A DNA stretch of 26,386 nucleotides from Mobilitalea sp. (GCA_029974875.1 JARKQP010000013.1:1-26386), one strand, 5' to 3'. Counted from the stretch's first letter, positions 1 through 9,074 are shown. Notes: generated by a model not told the origin, from the sequence alone. A program made the numbers and translations.

Positions 1-74
1 AATTCTTCTTTTGTACAACCGGCTGCTCCTGATATTAAGAACAGCGCTATGGCGCAAAGAATTATCTTTTTCAT
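1..74 (-). CDS. Lipoprotein N-terminus (partial, runs off the left edge)
   Basis: Only the first 24 codons are inside the window, from an ATG at 74 reading leftwards. They give MKKIILCAIALFLISGAAGC followed by TKEE. This is a type II signal peptide: two lysines, a hydrophobic stretch and a lipobox-like AAGC whose cysteine would be lipidated. A GGAGGA ribosome site sits 5 nt upstream. The protein is therefore expected to be anchored on the outer face of the membrane. The function cannot be told from this fragment. It lies downstream of recO on the same strand, 230 nt away with a repeat between them, so co-transcription is uncertain. Confidence 0.72.
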   Translation of the reverse strand, partial: MKKIILCAIALFLISGAAGCTKEE

Positions 75-138
75 AGCTTCCTCCATTCGAGCGCTTCGGG
101 GCGTCATCACATTTTAGTCAAATTAAAAATAAAATCCT

Positions 139-180
139 GGGACACGTCTAAAACAACAATGAGCTTTCAGACATGCCCTA
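139..180. repeat. Dispersed imperfect palindrome, copy A
   Basis: Arms GGGACACGTCT (139-149) and AGACATGCCCT (169-179) pair imperfectly around a 19-nt loop. A second copy with the same arm and loop lengths is at 5491-5533, and the loops agree at 14 of 19 positions by hand count. No T-tract follows, so this looks like a small interspersed (REP- or MITE-like) repeat rather than a terminator. It occupies the gap between recO and the lipoprotein gene. Confidence 0.6.
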
Positions 181-307
181 TTACCTTAAGTTGGGTTCAT
201 ATCATTTTAACCTGAATGGGTTCTATTTTCAATACCAATTTATAAAATCATTTTTATCTGTAAATTATATGAGCTCAGGCGTGGCCAAAACCCGTTGCCG
301 TTTTCAG

Positions 308-1153
308 TCACCCTCCTAGTATTTCAAGAGACTTAAATTCGTGCTCCACATAACATTCCAAGTACCGCTTGATGCAGCGCTGCAATTCCTTCAAGACGGT
401 ATCGGTGACCCGGAAGGTATACAGACTTTCAACCTCCTTGGATATTATGTACTGCATGGTATATAAGGTGGAGGTGTTAATTTCCACTGCACTCCTATCA
501 TGCAGGAGGCATTTGCCGCACAGGATCCCGCCGGACCGTGGGCTGAAATAATACCTCCCCGCTGCATTCTGTCCATTGGAAACATCCTTTCCCTTGGAAG
601 TATTTTGTCCATTGGAAGCATCCTCTCCCTTGGAGGTATCCTGTCCTCCCGGAGCATCCGCACCCGACGTAAGGTCACCGCATTTTACACAGGAAAACAC
701 CTGGGGCATTTCTCCGTTCAGCGCCATTATCTTCAATTCATAGACCGCCCTTATCAGCTGCAGGTCAATGGTTTTCTTCGTTAATGCACGCAGTGTCTGG
801 TACAGCAGCTTTAGGATATTCTTTTCATCATTGTTTTCCTTTGTCAGATAATCCGCAAATTCACAAAAATAAAAACCATAGCAAAGGCTGTCAAAATCTT
901 CCCTAAGCTCACCGAAATAATTTGAGATTTCTGCGGATACTATATTATAAGAAGATTTTCCTGCGTACAGGGCAAATTCCCCAAAGGCAAAGGATCCTGA
1001 ACATGCCAATAAGGCGCTGTTCGGTCTTCTGGCGCCTTTGGCAAATGCTGTAATTCTTCCTTTTTCTGTTGTTAAAATAACCAACCGCTTGTCATATTCA
1101 CCAACCGGCATGGCCGACAGGACCATTCCCGTTACGGTAGTTGATACCGGCAA
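308..1153 (-). CDS. recO: DNA repair protein RecO
   Basis: RecO helps load RecA onto SSB-coated single-stranded DNA in the RecFOR recombination-repair pathway. The N-terminal OB-fold part carries the typical VTGMVLSAMPVGEYDKRLVILT stretch (quoted in part: VTGMVLSAMPVGEY), then a helical domain, then a four-cysteine zinc site, CVKC and CGKC. I chose a TTG start at 1153 because GAGGGTGGAG lies just upstream and it gives a normal N-terminus (281 residues). A TTG at 1222 has no ribosome site. The two CxxC pairs are about 53 residues apart because of an inserted repeat of GQ-TSKG-D-SN units (about residues 164-198), encoded by a 36-bp repeat at 571-659. The reading frame overlaps the upstream small gene by 56 nt, suggesting translational coupling. 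Confidence 0.93.
   Translation of the reverse strand: MPVSTTVTGMVLSAMPVGEYDKRLVILTTEKGRITAFAKGARRPNSALLACSGSFAFGEFALYAGKSSYNIVSAEISNYFGELREDFDSLCYGFYFCEFADYLTKENNDEKNILKLLYQTLRALTKKTIDLQLIRAVYELKIMALNGEMPQVFSCVKCGDLTSGADAPGGQDTSKGEDASNGQNTSKGKDVSNGQNAAGRYYFSPRSGGILCGKCLLHDRSAVEINTSTLYTMQYIISKEVESLYTFRVTDTVLKELQRCIKRYLECYVEHEFKSLEILGG
571..659. repeat. 36-bp tandem repeat inside recO
   Basis: Two full 36-bp units (571-606 and 607-642) and a 17-bp partial unit beginning GTCC. The repeat is in frame and codes for two copies of a 12-residue hydrophilic unit plus part of a third. The insertion lies between the two zinc-binding CxxC pairs of RecO, so it lengthens a surface loop. Confidence 0.85.
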
Positions 1154-1325
1154 CTGCTCCACCCTCTTTATACTCTGTGCCCGGACGCTCCGGATGAATT
1201 TCTTCTGAGAATTCCATCCCAAATTCCGGAAACTCAGTTTCTTCCCTTGTACATGCGATGTAATTTAAGTAATCGTCAACTTTTCCGGTATTGACAAACC
1301 TTTTCCAATAATCAAAATTTTTCAT
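1098..1325 (-). CDS. YqzL-like small protein upstream of recO
   Basis: A 75-residue protein beginning MKNFDYWKRFVNTGKVDDYL. The ATG at 1325 has a strong AGGGGG ribosome site 6-7 nt upstream. The W-x-x-F-x-x-T-G-x-x-x-x-Y-L pattern and the location between era and recO match the short YqzL family of Firmicutes (established context; function unknown). It is longer than the roughly 45-residue Bacillus form, with an acidic, proline- and glycine-rich tail without recognisable motifs. Its 3' end overlaps the 5' end of recO in another frame. The overlap means part of the tail may be constrained by recO rather than by its own function. Confidence 0.72.
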   Translation of the reverse strand: MKNFDYWKRFVNTGKVDDYLNYIACTREETEFPEFGMEFSEEIHPERPGTEYKEGGAVAGINYRNGNGPVGHAGW

Positions 1326-1463
1326 ATTCGAGCCCCCTAAAATATATATGTTATACTTTTAGGTTTCCCAGAAAATCCATCCTTAAACTAGATAAAATAT
1401 CCCAAGACAAAATATTAAAATCCCCCTTGACATTTAAAACCTTCTCCTCCCAACTTACCCTAC

Positions 1464-2381
1464 CTATTCATCCCTGCCATACCCAAAATTTTTCATAAGA
1501 AAATCACTATCCCTCCAATCCTTCTTCACCTTAACCCAGAGCTGTAGATTCACCCTGCAATCCAGCAGATTCTCAATCTCCCTCCTAGCCTGGGTGCCAA
1601 TTTGCTTTAACATGCTGCCGCCCTTCCCAATAACAATTCCCTTATGGGAATCCCGTTCACACACAAGAGTGGCATCAATATCAATAATCGGCTTATTCCC
1701 ATGGGTCTGTGGGCGCTCCTTCATGCGGTCTATGCTGACTGCGATTCCATGGGGAATCTCATCCTCCAGAAGCCTGAGCGCCTTTTCCCTGACCAGCTCT
1801 GCGACAATCTGGCGCTCCGGCTGGTCAGTAACCGTATCTTCATCATAGTACATGGGACCTTCGGACAGGTACTTGAAAATTTCATTGGTCAGTTCCTTCG
1901 TATTCTCACCCTTTAGCGCAGAGACCGGAATGATTTCCGCAAAATCACAGATATCCTTATAGGCCGCGATAAAGGCTAGGATCTCATCCTTCCTGACTGT
2001 GTCAATTTTATTGATAACCAGAAACACCGGAGTCTTTACCCTCCGCAGCTGCTCCGCAATCCTCTGCTCACCGGCACCGATGTAGGTAGTCGGCTCCACC
2101 AGCCATAGGACGATATCCACCTCACTCATGGTACGTTCAGCAACATTTACCATATATTCCCCAAGCCTGTTTTTTGCTTTATGAATTCCAGGGGTATCCA
2201 AAAAGATAATCTGCCCCCGTTCATCCGTATACACGGTCTGTATACGGTTACGTGTTGTCTGCGGCTTATTTGAAGTAATCGCGATCTTCTGTCCTATCAA
2301 CTGGTTCATCAGTGTTGATTTCCCTACATTGGGTCTTCCAATCAGTGTTACAAACCCGGACTTAATTTTTGTAGCTTCCAT
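1464..2381 (-). CDS. era: GTPase Era
   Basis: Era is an essential GTPase that binds the 3' end of 16S rRNA and helps mature the 30S subunit at the membrane. From the chosen start (305 residues) the G motifs are GRPNVGKS (about 15-22), DTPG (62-65), NKID (124-127) and SALKG (154-158). A C-terminal KH domain follows, with the GKGG loop in GIVIGKGGSM. The frame stays open upstream to an ATG at 2444, which would add 21 residues of a Glu/Ala/Lys repeat. I prefer the ATG at 2381 because GGAGG precedes it by 5 nt and the upstream ATG lacks a ribosome site. It is followed by the YqzL-like gene and recO on the same strand, the conserved Firmicute order. Confidence 0.95.
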   Translation of the reverse strand: MEATKIKSGFVTLIGRPNVGKSTLMNQLIGQKIAITSNKPQTTRNRIQTVYTDERGQIIFLDTPGIHKAKNRLGEYMVNVAERTMSEVDIVLWLVEPTTYIGAGEQRIAEQLRRVKTPVFLVINKIDTVRKDEILAFIAAYKDICDFAEIIPVSALKGENTKELTNEIFKYLSEGPMYYDEDTVTDQPERQIVAELVREKALRLLEDEIPHGIAVSIDRMKERPQTHGNKPIIDIDATLVCERDSHKGIVIGKGGSMLKQIGTQARREIENLLDCRVNLQLWVKVKKDWRDSDFLMKNFGYGRDE

Positions 2382-2447
2382 TCCATCCTCCATCTTGGCT
2401 TCAATCTCTGCTTCAATCTTTGCTTGCATCCCTGCTTCCATCATACC

Positions 2448-2490
2448 GGTGCCATAAATACCATGGGTAATAACAGGATATTATGGCACC
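2448..2490. other. Stem-loop between the M16 peptidase gene and era
   Basis: GGTGCCATAA(A)TA at 2448-2460 pairs with TATTATGGCACC at 2479-2490 across an 18-nt loop. There is no T-tract on either strand, so it may be a processing or stabilising hairpin rather than an intrinsic terminator. Confidence 0.45.
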
Positions 2491-2512
2491 TGGGCTAACC
2501 CTTACTCTTCCA

Positions 2513-5458
2513 TTACTGGTTTGACTTCATCAGGCTCTTGATTTCCTTAAACAATTCCTTATTCTCATTTATCTTCTCTTCGTTGCCTATAACACAAATA
2601 TTCCCGGCATCCAGAACCGCCTTAACCACCTTATGCTGCTCCCTGATATCCTGGACGGTCACACTTCGTACCTGCTCCCGCTCTTTTTTCAGGTCTTCCT
2701 CCGTAATTCCCGCAAGATACATGCTTAAGGACCGCCTGCCCTTTCCCTGGGGTGTCAGCGGGGTGTCCAGGGTACTGAAGGTTCCGATGATATACTTTGT
2801 GATATCCCTTTCATCTGCATCGAAGTTCTTCACAAACTCCACCGCATTTTCATAGATATTATTTGTTTCCTTCAGGTTTGGATCCCGGTAGGAGGTGAAA
2901 TAAGCGTCCCCGTCCACGCCGGAAAAACCGCACATACAGCCGTAGGCTCCGCCCCTTACCCTGACGTTCATCCAAAGGTAATCGTAGCTCAGGATGGTCT
3001 TAAGCACCTTTAACGCGCCGGAGTATTCCAGCCCTGCGTTCATATAGTTGCCTGCCCTTGCCACATACTGTACCTGCATGGCTGTCTTGAAGCCCTCATT
3101 TAAGCACACCGGCTTTAAGGCCTCCGTATTATAGGCCGTGAAGAGCTTTCCGTCCGTCTTTACCGTCAGGGTACTTAAAAAGGCCGGGAGCTTCTCTTCA
3201 AAACGTACATAGCCTTCTTCATCCGCCGTTATGCTTACTGTCAGGTTCTCCTTTGTAAAAATCATCGCCAGCAATTCTTTCAGCCTTGCAATCGCATGCT
3301 CTGCTTTCGTCTGGTAATTCTCCGACAAGTCCTCCATGAACTTATAAAATTCAATCCCCGTCGTGATCTCTTTAAATAATCCATGGGCAGAATAATAGGA
3401 CATGGCCCGGTCAATTGCCACGGAATGTCCGGAGGAGTTGAAATTCATCTGCAGCTTGGATTTCATCTCGTCCACAATTTCCTTAAGCCGTTTCTTATCC
3501 TCCAGCTTTGTTTGGCGGATGATCTCCTCCACCAGAAGGAGGCTTTCTGTCAATTTATCGTATAATACCTTTGCACTGAATTCAAATACGGGGTAGTATT
3601 TTTCACTTCCTTTTACGGAGAAGCTTCTGACATTTGTCGTGATCCCGCCCGTATTGATATTGATTTCATTCGACAAATCGAGATAGGTGTGGTTATCCGT
3701 ATCGGTATAGCCCAGCACCAGGGAAAGCAGCGAGGCATAGGGCAGCAGCTCCCTCGGAACCTGTTTTATATCAAACATCAGCCGCACGTAAGCTATCTTA
3801 TTAGTATAGACATTATGGTGTATTACCTTAACCCCTTCCACGCTGTGGACCTCATTGTACAGGGGCTCTATCTCCTTACCGATATCCTCACGGGTCAGAA
3901 GCGGTATCATTTCCAGCTCCTCCTTTGTGGAGGGGATCTCCTGGTATTGCTTCAATGCCTTGGTTTCCTCTATTATCCTCTGGATTTCCTCTTTTGGCAG
4001 GGACGCTTTGTATGCTGCCAGCTTTTTCTTAAGCTCCTCCTCCTTTTGGCTGTTTAACCCCGGCTTAGGCTGGAGTATAACCAGGGAGGCATGGGTATTA
4101 TTCAGCAAATGCTCCTCGATCACCTTTTCATAATATCCGGTTCCGATCTTCTCCTTCAGGAAAGCATAACCGGCAGAATCCTTAAGGTGCAGGAAGGGCT
4201 TCTTATCATCATGGAGCCAGCTGCTCATGGTACGCAGCCCATAGAGCAGTCCCTTTGGAAATTGCCCGTAATCCGCTTCCCGGTATTTAAATTCATAGAA
4301 ATTAATTGCGGCCCGCAGGGACTTTTCCTCCAAGCCCTTTTCCACTATGCCCTCCAATACCCTCCGTATGGTCGCTATGAACTGATCCTTCTTCGCCTCC
4401 TCCGAGTTCTTGGCAATAATCATAAAGGAGGGCTGAAGGATCTCATCCTCAAAGCCTCCTAAAATATCCCTTCCTATGCCCTCATCCAATAAAGCCTGCT
4501 TGATGGGGGCCCCGGGAGCCTGCAGCAGAACATAATCAAGCACCTGGAACACCAGGCCTAATTCCTTATCCAGGGAATTACCCACAACCGTATTGTAGCT
4601 TAAATAAGTATTATCCCTTATCTCCTCGCCTTCGCTCAAGGAATAACACTCCTTCACTTCCCTGACCACGTCAAAGGCCTTTTGAAGCCTCACGGCTGAG
4701 TCCACCTCCAGGCGGTCATACTGGTTCAAATACTCCTTGTCCAGCCAGGTTAAGCGCTCCTCAAAATCCATATCACCATACAGGTAGATATAGCTGTTTG
4801 ACGGATGGTAATAATTTTTATGGAAATCGATAAATTCCTCATAGGACAATTCCGGAATAAATGCGGGATCCCCTCCTGATTCCACCCCATAGGTGGTATC
4901 AGGAAACAGGGAATTTTGCACTAACCGGAACAGCTGTGATTCCGGTGAGGAAAAGGCTCCCTTCATCTCATTATATACAACGCCGTTAATAGCCAGCTCA
5001 GAATCCGCCTGCTCAAGCTCGTAGTGCCAGCCCTCCTGCTGGAAGATTTCCTTCCTTTGATAGATATTCGGATACAGCACCGCATCCATATATACATGCA
5101 TCAGGTTTTTAAAATCCTGGTCATTCATGCTCGCCACCGGATAAATGGTTTTATCCGGATAAGTCATGGCATTCAAAAAAGTGTTTAAGGAACCCTTCGC
5201 CAGTTCCACAAAAGGATCCTTGGCAGGAAAATTCCTTGATCCGCAGAGCACCGAGTGCTCAATAATATGGGCGACACCGGTACTATTTACCGGCGGTGTA
5301 CGAAACCCAATGGAAAACACCTTATTCTTATCATCATTTGCAATAAGCACTACCCTGGCGCCGGTCTTTTTATGGACCAGTACTTTACCTATTGAATTCA
5401 GGTCCTCCAGCTTTTCCTCGAAGAGAAATTCATATGAAAAAGGAATTTCACATTTCAT
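2513..5458 (-). CDS. M16C insulinase-family zinc metallopeptidase (presequence-protease-like)
   Basis: A 981-residue peptidase of the single-chain M16C type, which encloses and cuts short unstructured peptides. The inverted zinc motif HxxEH is HIIEH (about residues 64-68) in GVAHIIEHSVLCGS. The downstream glutamate ligand is probably in VVYNEMKGAF. The length and four-module layout match the PreP/Cym1/Hyp1 group of clostridia. No signal peptide is seen, so it is probably cytoplasmic and used for peptide turnover (inference). I chose the ATG at 5458 because GGAGGT lies 7 nt upstream; the frame-open ATG at 5473 contains that ribosome site itself. It is followed by era on the same strand after a 131-nt gap containing a stem-loop. 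Confidence 0.92.
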   Translation of the reverse strand: MKCEIPFSYEFLFEEKLEDLNSIGKVLVHKKTGARVVLIANDDKNKVFSIGFRTPPVNSTGVAHIIEHSVLCGSRNFPAKDPFVELAKGSLNTFLNAMTYPDKTIYPVASMNDQDFKNLMHVYMDAVLYPNIYQRKEIFQQEGWHYELEQADSELAINGVVYNEMKGAFSSPESQLFRLVQNSLFPDTTYGVESGGDPAFIPELSYEEFIDFHKNYYHPSNSYIYLYGDMDFEERLTWLDKEYLNQYDRLEVDSAVRLQKAFDVVREVKECYSLSEGEEIRDNTYLSYNTVVGNSLDKELGLVFQVLDYVLLQAPGAPIKQALLDEGIGRDILGGFEDEILQPSFMIIAKNSEEAKKDQFIATIRRVLEGIVEKGLEEKSLRAAINFYEFKYREADYGQFPKGLLYGLRTMSSWLHDDKKPFLHLKDSAGYAFLKEKIGTGYYEKVIEEHLLNNTHASLVILQPKPGLNSQKEEELKKKLAAYKASLPKEEIQRIIEETKALKQYQEIPSTKEELEMIPLLTREDIGKEIEPLYNEVHSVEGVKVIHHNVYTNKIAYVRLMFDIKQVPRELLPYASLLSLVLGYTDTDNHTYLDLSNEININTGGITTNVRSFSVKGSEKYYPVFEFSAKVLYDKLTESLLLVEEIIRQTKLEDKKRLKEIVDEMKSKLQMNFNSSGHSVAIDRAMSYYSAHGLFKEITTGIEFYKFMEDLSENYQTKAEHAIARLKELLAMIFTKENLTVSITADEEGYVRFEEKLPAFLSTLTVKTDGKLFTAYNTEALKPVCLNEGFKTAMQVQYVARAGNYMNAGLEYSGALKVLKTILSYDYLWMNVRVRGGAYGCMCGFSGVDGDAYFTSYRDPNLKETNNIYENAVEFVKNFDADERDITKYIIGTFSTLDTPLTPQGKGRRSLSMYLAGITEEDLKKEREQVRSVTVQDIREQHKVVKAVLDAGNICVIGNEEKINENKELFKEIKSLMKSNQ

Positions 5459-5814
5459 GTAGTTAACCTCCATCCATTATTGTCCCGCCCTAGGGCGTGC
5501 CTGGAACTACAATGGGTTTTCAGACACGCCCTAATATAGGGATGACATAATATATTCATTTTTATAATAATAAGTATCGCAATTTATCATATATGCTTAT
5601 TCATAATAACATAATTTTCTTTATTTGTCATAGGCTGCAAGAAATAAAATAATAAGAAAAAGGAAGAACCGGATCCATGGCAACACTGTTAAGGCAATTT
5701 GTGCAGTAAGAGTCATGGATGTTTTCATATATAAATATAAATAATTTAAACTCTCAAATCTCCACAATAATGAAATTATTACGTTGAAATATTACAAAAT
5801 ATAACATAAATCCT
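5459..5814. other. AT-rich intergenic region without a gene
   Basis: This stretch separates the divergent M16 peptidase and cold-shock genes. It holds the palindromic repeat at 5491-5533 and then about 280 bases of AT-rich DNA. I see no supported reading frame and no convincing promoter for the peptidase gene. Confidence 0.6.
5491..5533. repeat. Dispersed palindrome, copy B
   Basis: TAGGGCGTGCCT (5491-5502) pairs with AGACACGCCCTA (5522-5533) with a single mismatch, around a 19-nt loop like that of copy A at 139-180. The copy lies 33 nt upstream of the M16 peptidase start. An overlapping 10-bp palindrome, GCCCTAGGGC, covers its left edge (5487-5496). Confidence 0.65.
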
Positions 5815-5843
5815 TTGACATTATTTTGGATTTATGTTAAATT
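5815..5843 (+). promoter_or_regulatory. cspA promoter, extended -10
   Basis: A perfect -35 TTGACA (5815-5820), a 17-nt spacer and -10 TAAATT (5838-5843) with a TG at 5835-5836 in the extended -10 position. Transcription would start near 5850, giving a leader of about 50 nt before the cold-shock gene. Confidence 0.8.
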
Positions 5844-5901
5844 ATTACTATCATTACTGAATATGGTAATGCAATTCAAATTACGCTTTGGGAGGCTTTT
5901 T

Positions 5902-6102
5902 ATGAAGACAGGAACTGTAAAATGGTTTAATGCAAAAAAAGGATTTGGGTTTATTTCTGATGAAGAAGGAAACGACGTATTTGTTCATTTCTCGGCTCTT
6001 CAGATGGATGGCTTCAAGGTTCTTGAAGAAGGAGAAAAGGTATCATTCGAAGTAGTCAAGGGTGACAAAGGACCTCAGGCTGCAAACGTAGTTAGATTAT
6101 AA
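5902..6102 (+). CDS. cspA: Cold-shock protein (CspA/CspB family)
   Basis: A 66-residue single CSD-domain RNA chaperone that melts RNA secondary structure. RNP1 is KGFGFIS and RNP2 is VFVHFSA, with the aromatic residues of the nucleic-acid face all present ([19 protein letters not shown] at the N-terminus). The frame is open further upstream, but the ATG at 5902 has GGAGG 6 nt away and gives the standard family length. The gene is monocistronic, between its own promoter (5815-5843) and terminator (6203-6241). Whether it is cold-induced cannot be read from the sequence; the leader is much shorter than that of E. coli cspA. Confidence 0.97.
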   Translation: MKTGTVKWFNAKKGFGFISDEEGNDVFVHFSALQMDGFKVLEEGEKVSFEVVKGDKGPQAANVVRL

Positions 6103-6202
6103 TCGTACACATAAGTAATTTTTATATACATGTGGCAGGGAACGGGAGTCTTTGCAGTATTTTAAAAGTTATCTGTAAAACGGGGTTATAATTAAACAAA
6201 TC

Positions 6203-6241
6203 AGGAGTTGAAATTGACCAGTCAATTTCAACTCCTTTTTT
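6203..6241 (+). terminator. Intrinsic terminator of cspA
   Basis: A perfect 15-bp stem (GGAGTTGAAATTGAC at 6204-6218, complement at 6221-6235) with a very short loop, followed by TTTTTT (6236-6241). The T-tract is only on the plus strand, so it serves cspA and not the convergent purH. Confidence 0.92.
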
Positions 6242-6263
6242 ATTCCCACACAAGTAATCATCC

Positions 6264-7817
6264 TTAATGCTTAAAATGCCTCATCCCCGTAAACACCATA
6301 GCAATCCCATACTCATTACACTTCCTGATGGAATCCTCATCCCTGCCTGCACCGCCTGGCTGGATAACCGCAGTAATCCCTGCCTGGTGGGCCGCTTCTA
6401 CACAATCATCAAATGGGAAGAAGGCATCCGATGCCAGCACGGCACCCTTCGTGGCATCCTCACCGATTAATTCCTTTGCATGTTCAATGGATTGCTTCGT
6501 AGCCCAAATGCGGTTCACCTGTCCAGGTCCGATGCCGATGGATTGTTTGTCCTTTGCAAGGGCAATTCCATTTGACTTAACAAATTTCACTACCTTCCAG
6601 GCAAACAATAAATCCTCCATTTCCTTTGCAGATGGGGCACGGTCAGTAACAACCTTAAGATTTTCTTCTACTAAAAGCTGACCGTCAATTGTCTGGACAA
6701 TCAGGCCGCCATTTACCTTCTTTAAATCATATGCATTTTCATCCTGGGGAACTTCAATATCCTTAAGCTCAAGAAGCCTGATATTTTTCTTAATTGTTAA
6801 TAACTCAAGTGCCTCCTTAGAGTAGGCGGGAGCGACGACGACCTCCAGGAAGATCTCCTTCATCTCTTCGGCCATTGCACGGGTTACTTCACGGTTAGCG
6901 ACTACAATCCCGCCAAAGATGGAGGTCTTATCTGCTTCAAAGGCTTTTTTCCATGCGCCGTAGATATCCTCCCCACTGCCAACACCGCAAGGATTGCCAT
7001 GCTTGCACCCCACAACCGTGGGCTCTGTGAATTCCTTCAGAAGCTCTAAAGCTCCATTGGTATCGTTAATATTATTGAAGGATAATTCCTTTCCATGTAG
7101 CTGGACAGCATCTGTAATAGAACCCTTTTTCTTGCCAATCTCACGGTAAAAGGCAGCTGACTGGTGGGGGTTCTCGCCATATCTCATATCCTGTACCTTT
7201 TCGAAGGTCATGGTAAGGGTCTCCGGTAAAGATTTGTCCCCTCTTTCCTTCTTAAGATAATCAGCAATCATAGTATCATAGGAGGAGGTATGTTCAAACA
7301 CCTTCTGCATTAAGTAGAACTTGGTATCCAGGGAAACTTGCTTCTTCTCCTTCAGCTCCGTTAAAACCTGCCCATAATCCCTTGGATCCACAACAACAGC
7401 AACATCCTGGTAATTCTTTGCCGCGGAGCGCAGCATGGTAGGCCCTCCGATATCAATATTTTCAACGGCCTCCTGCCTTTGGACATTTTCCTTTAAAATG
7501 GTCGCCTTAAAGGGATATAGGTTCACGACTACAAGGTCTATGGTTTCAATGTTTAAGTCCACCAGCTGCTTCATGTGGTCCGGGTTGCTTCTCATGGCAA
7601 GCAGCCCTGCATGCACCGCAGGATGGAGGGTCTTAACGCGCCCGTCCAGGCACTCCGGGAATCCGGTAAGCTCCGATATCTCAATTGCAGGAACCCCTGC
7701 CTCCTTTAATTTGCCATAGGTACCTCCGGTAGAAATAATCTCAAGCCCTAGGGCTACTAATTCCCTTGCAAATTCCACGACACCTGTTTTGTCCGATACA
7801 CTGATCAATGCTCGCAT
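6264..7817 (-). CDS. purH: Bifunctional AICAR formyltransferase / IMP cyclohydrolase PurH
   Basis: PurH carries out the last two steps of purine synthesis, formylating AICAR with 10-formyl-tetrahydrofolate and closing FAICAR to IMP. Residues 1 to about 140 form the MGS-like cyclohydrolase domain, with SVSDKTG, ISTGGT (about 28-33) and DGRVKTLHP (58-66). The rest is the transformylase domain, with RYGENPHQ (212-219), the CKHGNPCG motif (271-278) and the conserved end RHFKH. The ATG at 7817 (517 residues) is preferred over one at 7862 because AAGGAG lies 7 nt upstream and it starts at the family's usual [10 protein letters not shown]. The gene is alone here, away from other pur genes, with its own promoter. 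Confidence 0.97.
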   Translation of the reverse strand: MRALISVSDKTGVVEFARELVALGLEIISTGGTYGKLKEAGVPAIEISELTGFPECLDGRVKTLHPAVHAGLLAMRSNPDHMKQLVDLNIETIDLVVVNLYPFKATILKENVQRQEAVENIDIGGPTMLRSAAKNYQDVAVVVDPRDYGQVLTELKEKKQVSLDTKFYLMQKVFEHTSSYDTMIADYLKKERGDKSLPETLTMTFEKVQDMRYGENPHQSAAFYREIGKKKGSITDAVQLHGKELSFNNINDTNGALELLKEFTEPTVVGCKHGNPCGVGSGEDIYGAWKKAFEADKTSIFGGIVVANREVTRAMAEEMKEIFLEVVVAPAYSKEALELLTIKKNIRLLELKDIEVPQDENAYDLKKVNGGLIVQTIDGQLLVEENLKVVTDRAPSAKEMEDLLFAWKVVKFVKSNGIALAKDKQSIGIGPGQVNRIWATKQSIEHAKELIGEDATKGAVLASDAFFPFDDCVEAAHQAGITAVIQPGGAGRDEDSIRKCNEYGIAMVFTGMRHFKH

Positions 7818-7889
7818 GACCCGTCTCCTTTTCTGACCTGTATTTTTATTATTATTTTTCATTGTTGCATTTTAATTTTATGCAAAAAA

Positions 7890-7917
7890 ATTATACCTAA
7901 TAAAAATAGTACAACAA
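7890..7917 (-). promoter_or_regulatory. Probable purH promoter
   Basis: On the minus strand TTGTTG (7917-7912), a 16-nt spacer and a perfect TATAAT (7895-7890). Transcription would start near 7883, leaving about 65 nt of leader. That is too short for a purine riboswitch, and none is seen. Confidence 0.65.
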
Positions 7918-8244
7918 GGGATTATTTATTTCAATTTATAAATACTTATTTATCTTATTGTAAATTCTAATATATCATGTAAAAGACATATGATATGGCA
8001 TTTCGTGCCAGGGATGCGCACTACGCTCTGCTCCGGCGCCATGATATAATATCTGGTGATATTATATCATATTAGCGTATCTTAAATGTATCTTACCACT
8101 CCCCTATCCATGGATGTTTGTGTGGAATTATCGCACATTTTCTGGTATTATTTCTGTGAAGAGGCTTTTGCCGGCATAATGCTGCAGAAGCGGGAAGAGT
8201 ATCCTCGGGATAAATCATGCCCAAGGACATGGATAGGTGATCAT
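7918..8244. other. Intergenic region between purH and nth
   Basis: The part next to purH is AT-rich. It contains a small hairpin TGGCA-TTTCG-TGCCA (7996-8010) and the 13-bp palindrome at 8041-8070. The reading frame of nth is open back to 8086, but that part has no suitable start and no family similarity. No clear promoter for nth was found. Confidence 0.5.
8041..8070. repeat. Perfect 13-bp inverted repeat, possible operator
   Basis: ATGATATAATATC (8041-8053), TGGT, then GATATTATATCAT (8058-8070). It is symmetrical and has no T-tract, so it resembles a binding site for a dimeric protein or a cruciform more than a terminator. It includes a TATAAT-like hexamer on either strand. Confidence 0.5.
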
Positions 8245-8874
8245 ATGACAAAAGAAGCAATTCAACAGATTTTATCCTTATTGGATAAGGAATACGGCAC
8301 TGACAAGGAAGGTTTTCTGCACATGGAAGACTGGCAGCTCCTGCTGGCAATCATGCTGAGTGCACAGAGCACGGATCAGCAGGTGGATAAGGTGCTGCCG
8401 GATTTGTGGAAGCGTTTTCCTTCGATCCGGCAAATAGCCGAGGCTCCGGAAAAGGACATCGAGGATTCTATCAGATCAGTCGGGCTATATAAGAATAAGG
8501 CCCAAAATATGAAGCAATGCTGCAAGCAAATCCTGGAGGAGTATGGCGGTAAGGTTCCTGTAACCATCGGGGAATTGTTAAAGCTATCGGGAGTCGGAAG
8601 AAAGACTGCCACTTTATTTTTAGCGGATGCTTACAATATACCTGGGGTTACTGTGGATACCCATGTCTTTAGGATAGCCCGGCGGCTCGGATGGGCAACG
8701 GGAAAAAATCCGGTACAGGTGGAATTTGAATTGATGGAGGTGCTTCCGAAGGAGCATTGGAACCGTATTAATTTCCAACTGATCTATCATGGACGGACTA
8801 TCTGCACCGCAAGGAAATGCTATTGTGAACGTTGCTTTTTAAGTGCCTGGTGTGACAAAAAATGTGACAGTTAG
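8245..8874 (+). CDS. nth: Endonuclease III (base-excision repair DNA glycosylase/AP lyase)
   Basis: It removes oxidised pyrimidines and cuts the abasic site by beta-elimination. The 209-residue protein has the helix-hairpin-helix LSGVGRKTA with the Schiff-base lysine at K120, and the catalytic aspartate D138 in VTVDTHVFR. The [4Fe-4S] cysteines are C187-x6-C194-x2-C197-x5-C203. These positions match the E. coli numbering exactly, which supports the ATG at 8245 despite a modest ribosome site (AGGTGAT). An extra cysteine (C192) sits inside the cluster loop. Confidence 0.97.
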   Translation: MTKEAIQQILSLLDKEYGTDKEGFLHMEDWQLLLAIMLSAQSTDQQVDKVLPDLWKRFPSIRQIAEAPEKDIEDSIRSVGLYKNKAQNMKQCCKQILEEYGGKVPVTIGELLKLSGVGRKTATLFLADAYNIPGVTVDTHVFRIARRLGWATGKNPVQVEFELMEVLPKEHWNRINFQLIYHGRTICTARKCYCERCFLSAWCDKKCDS

Positions 8875-9045
8875 GAACACATGCCCACGGAAAGCCAAGC
8901 AGATAAACCGTCAATACAGCGTTAACACAAACTAGTACTGCCTTGCCTCAGCGCAAATATCGGGTGCTGGATTAAATGAAATTTATTCAGGGTGGTACCG
9001 GATACACCTTAATATTACAATCCAAAAACTTAGTGCATCTTAATA

Positions 9046-9074
9046 TTGCAATCACGTTCAAATTATACTATAAT
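9046..9074 (+). promoter_or_regulatory. Probable promoter for the leader ORF / DUF1461 / pyk unit
   Basis: TTGCAA (9046-9051), 17-nt spacer, perfect TATAAT (9069-9074). The -35 hexamer lies within the second copy of the CTTAATATTRCAATC direct repeat, so a protein bound to that repeat could control it (inference). Confidence 0.65.

Noticed and set aside
8041..8070. 13-bp palindrome as a purH or nth terminator
   Set aside because: It is AT-only in the stem, without a T-tract, and upstream of both genes. It is kept only as a possible operator.
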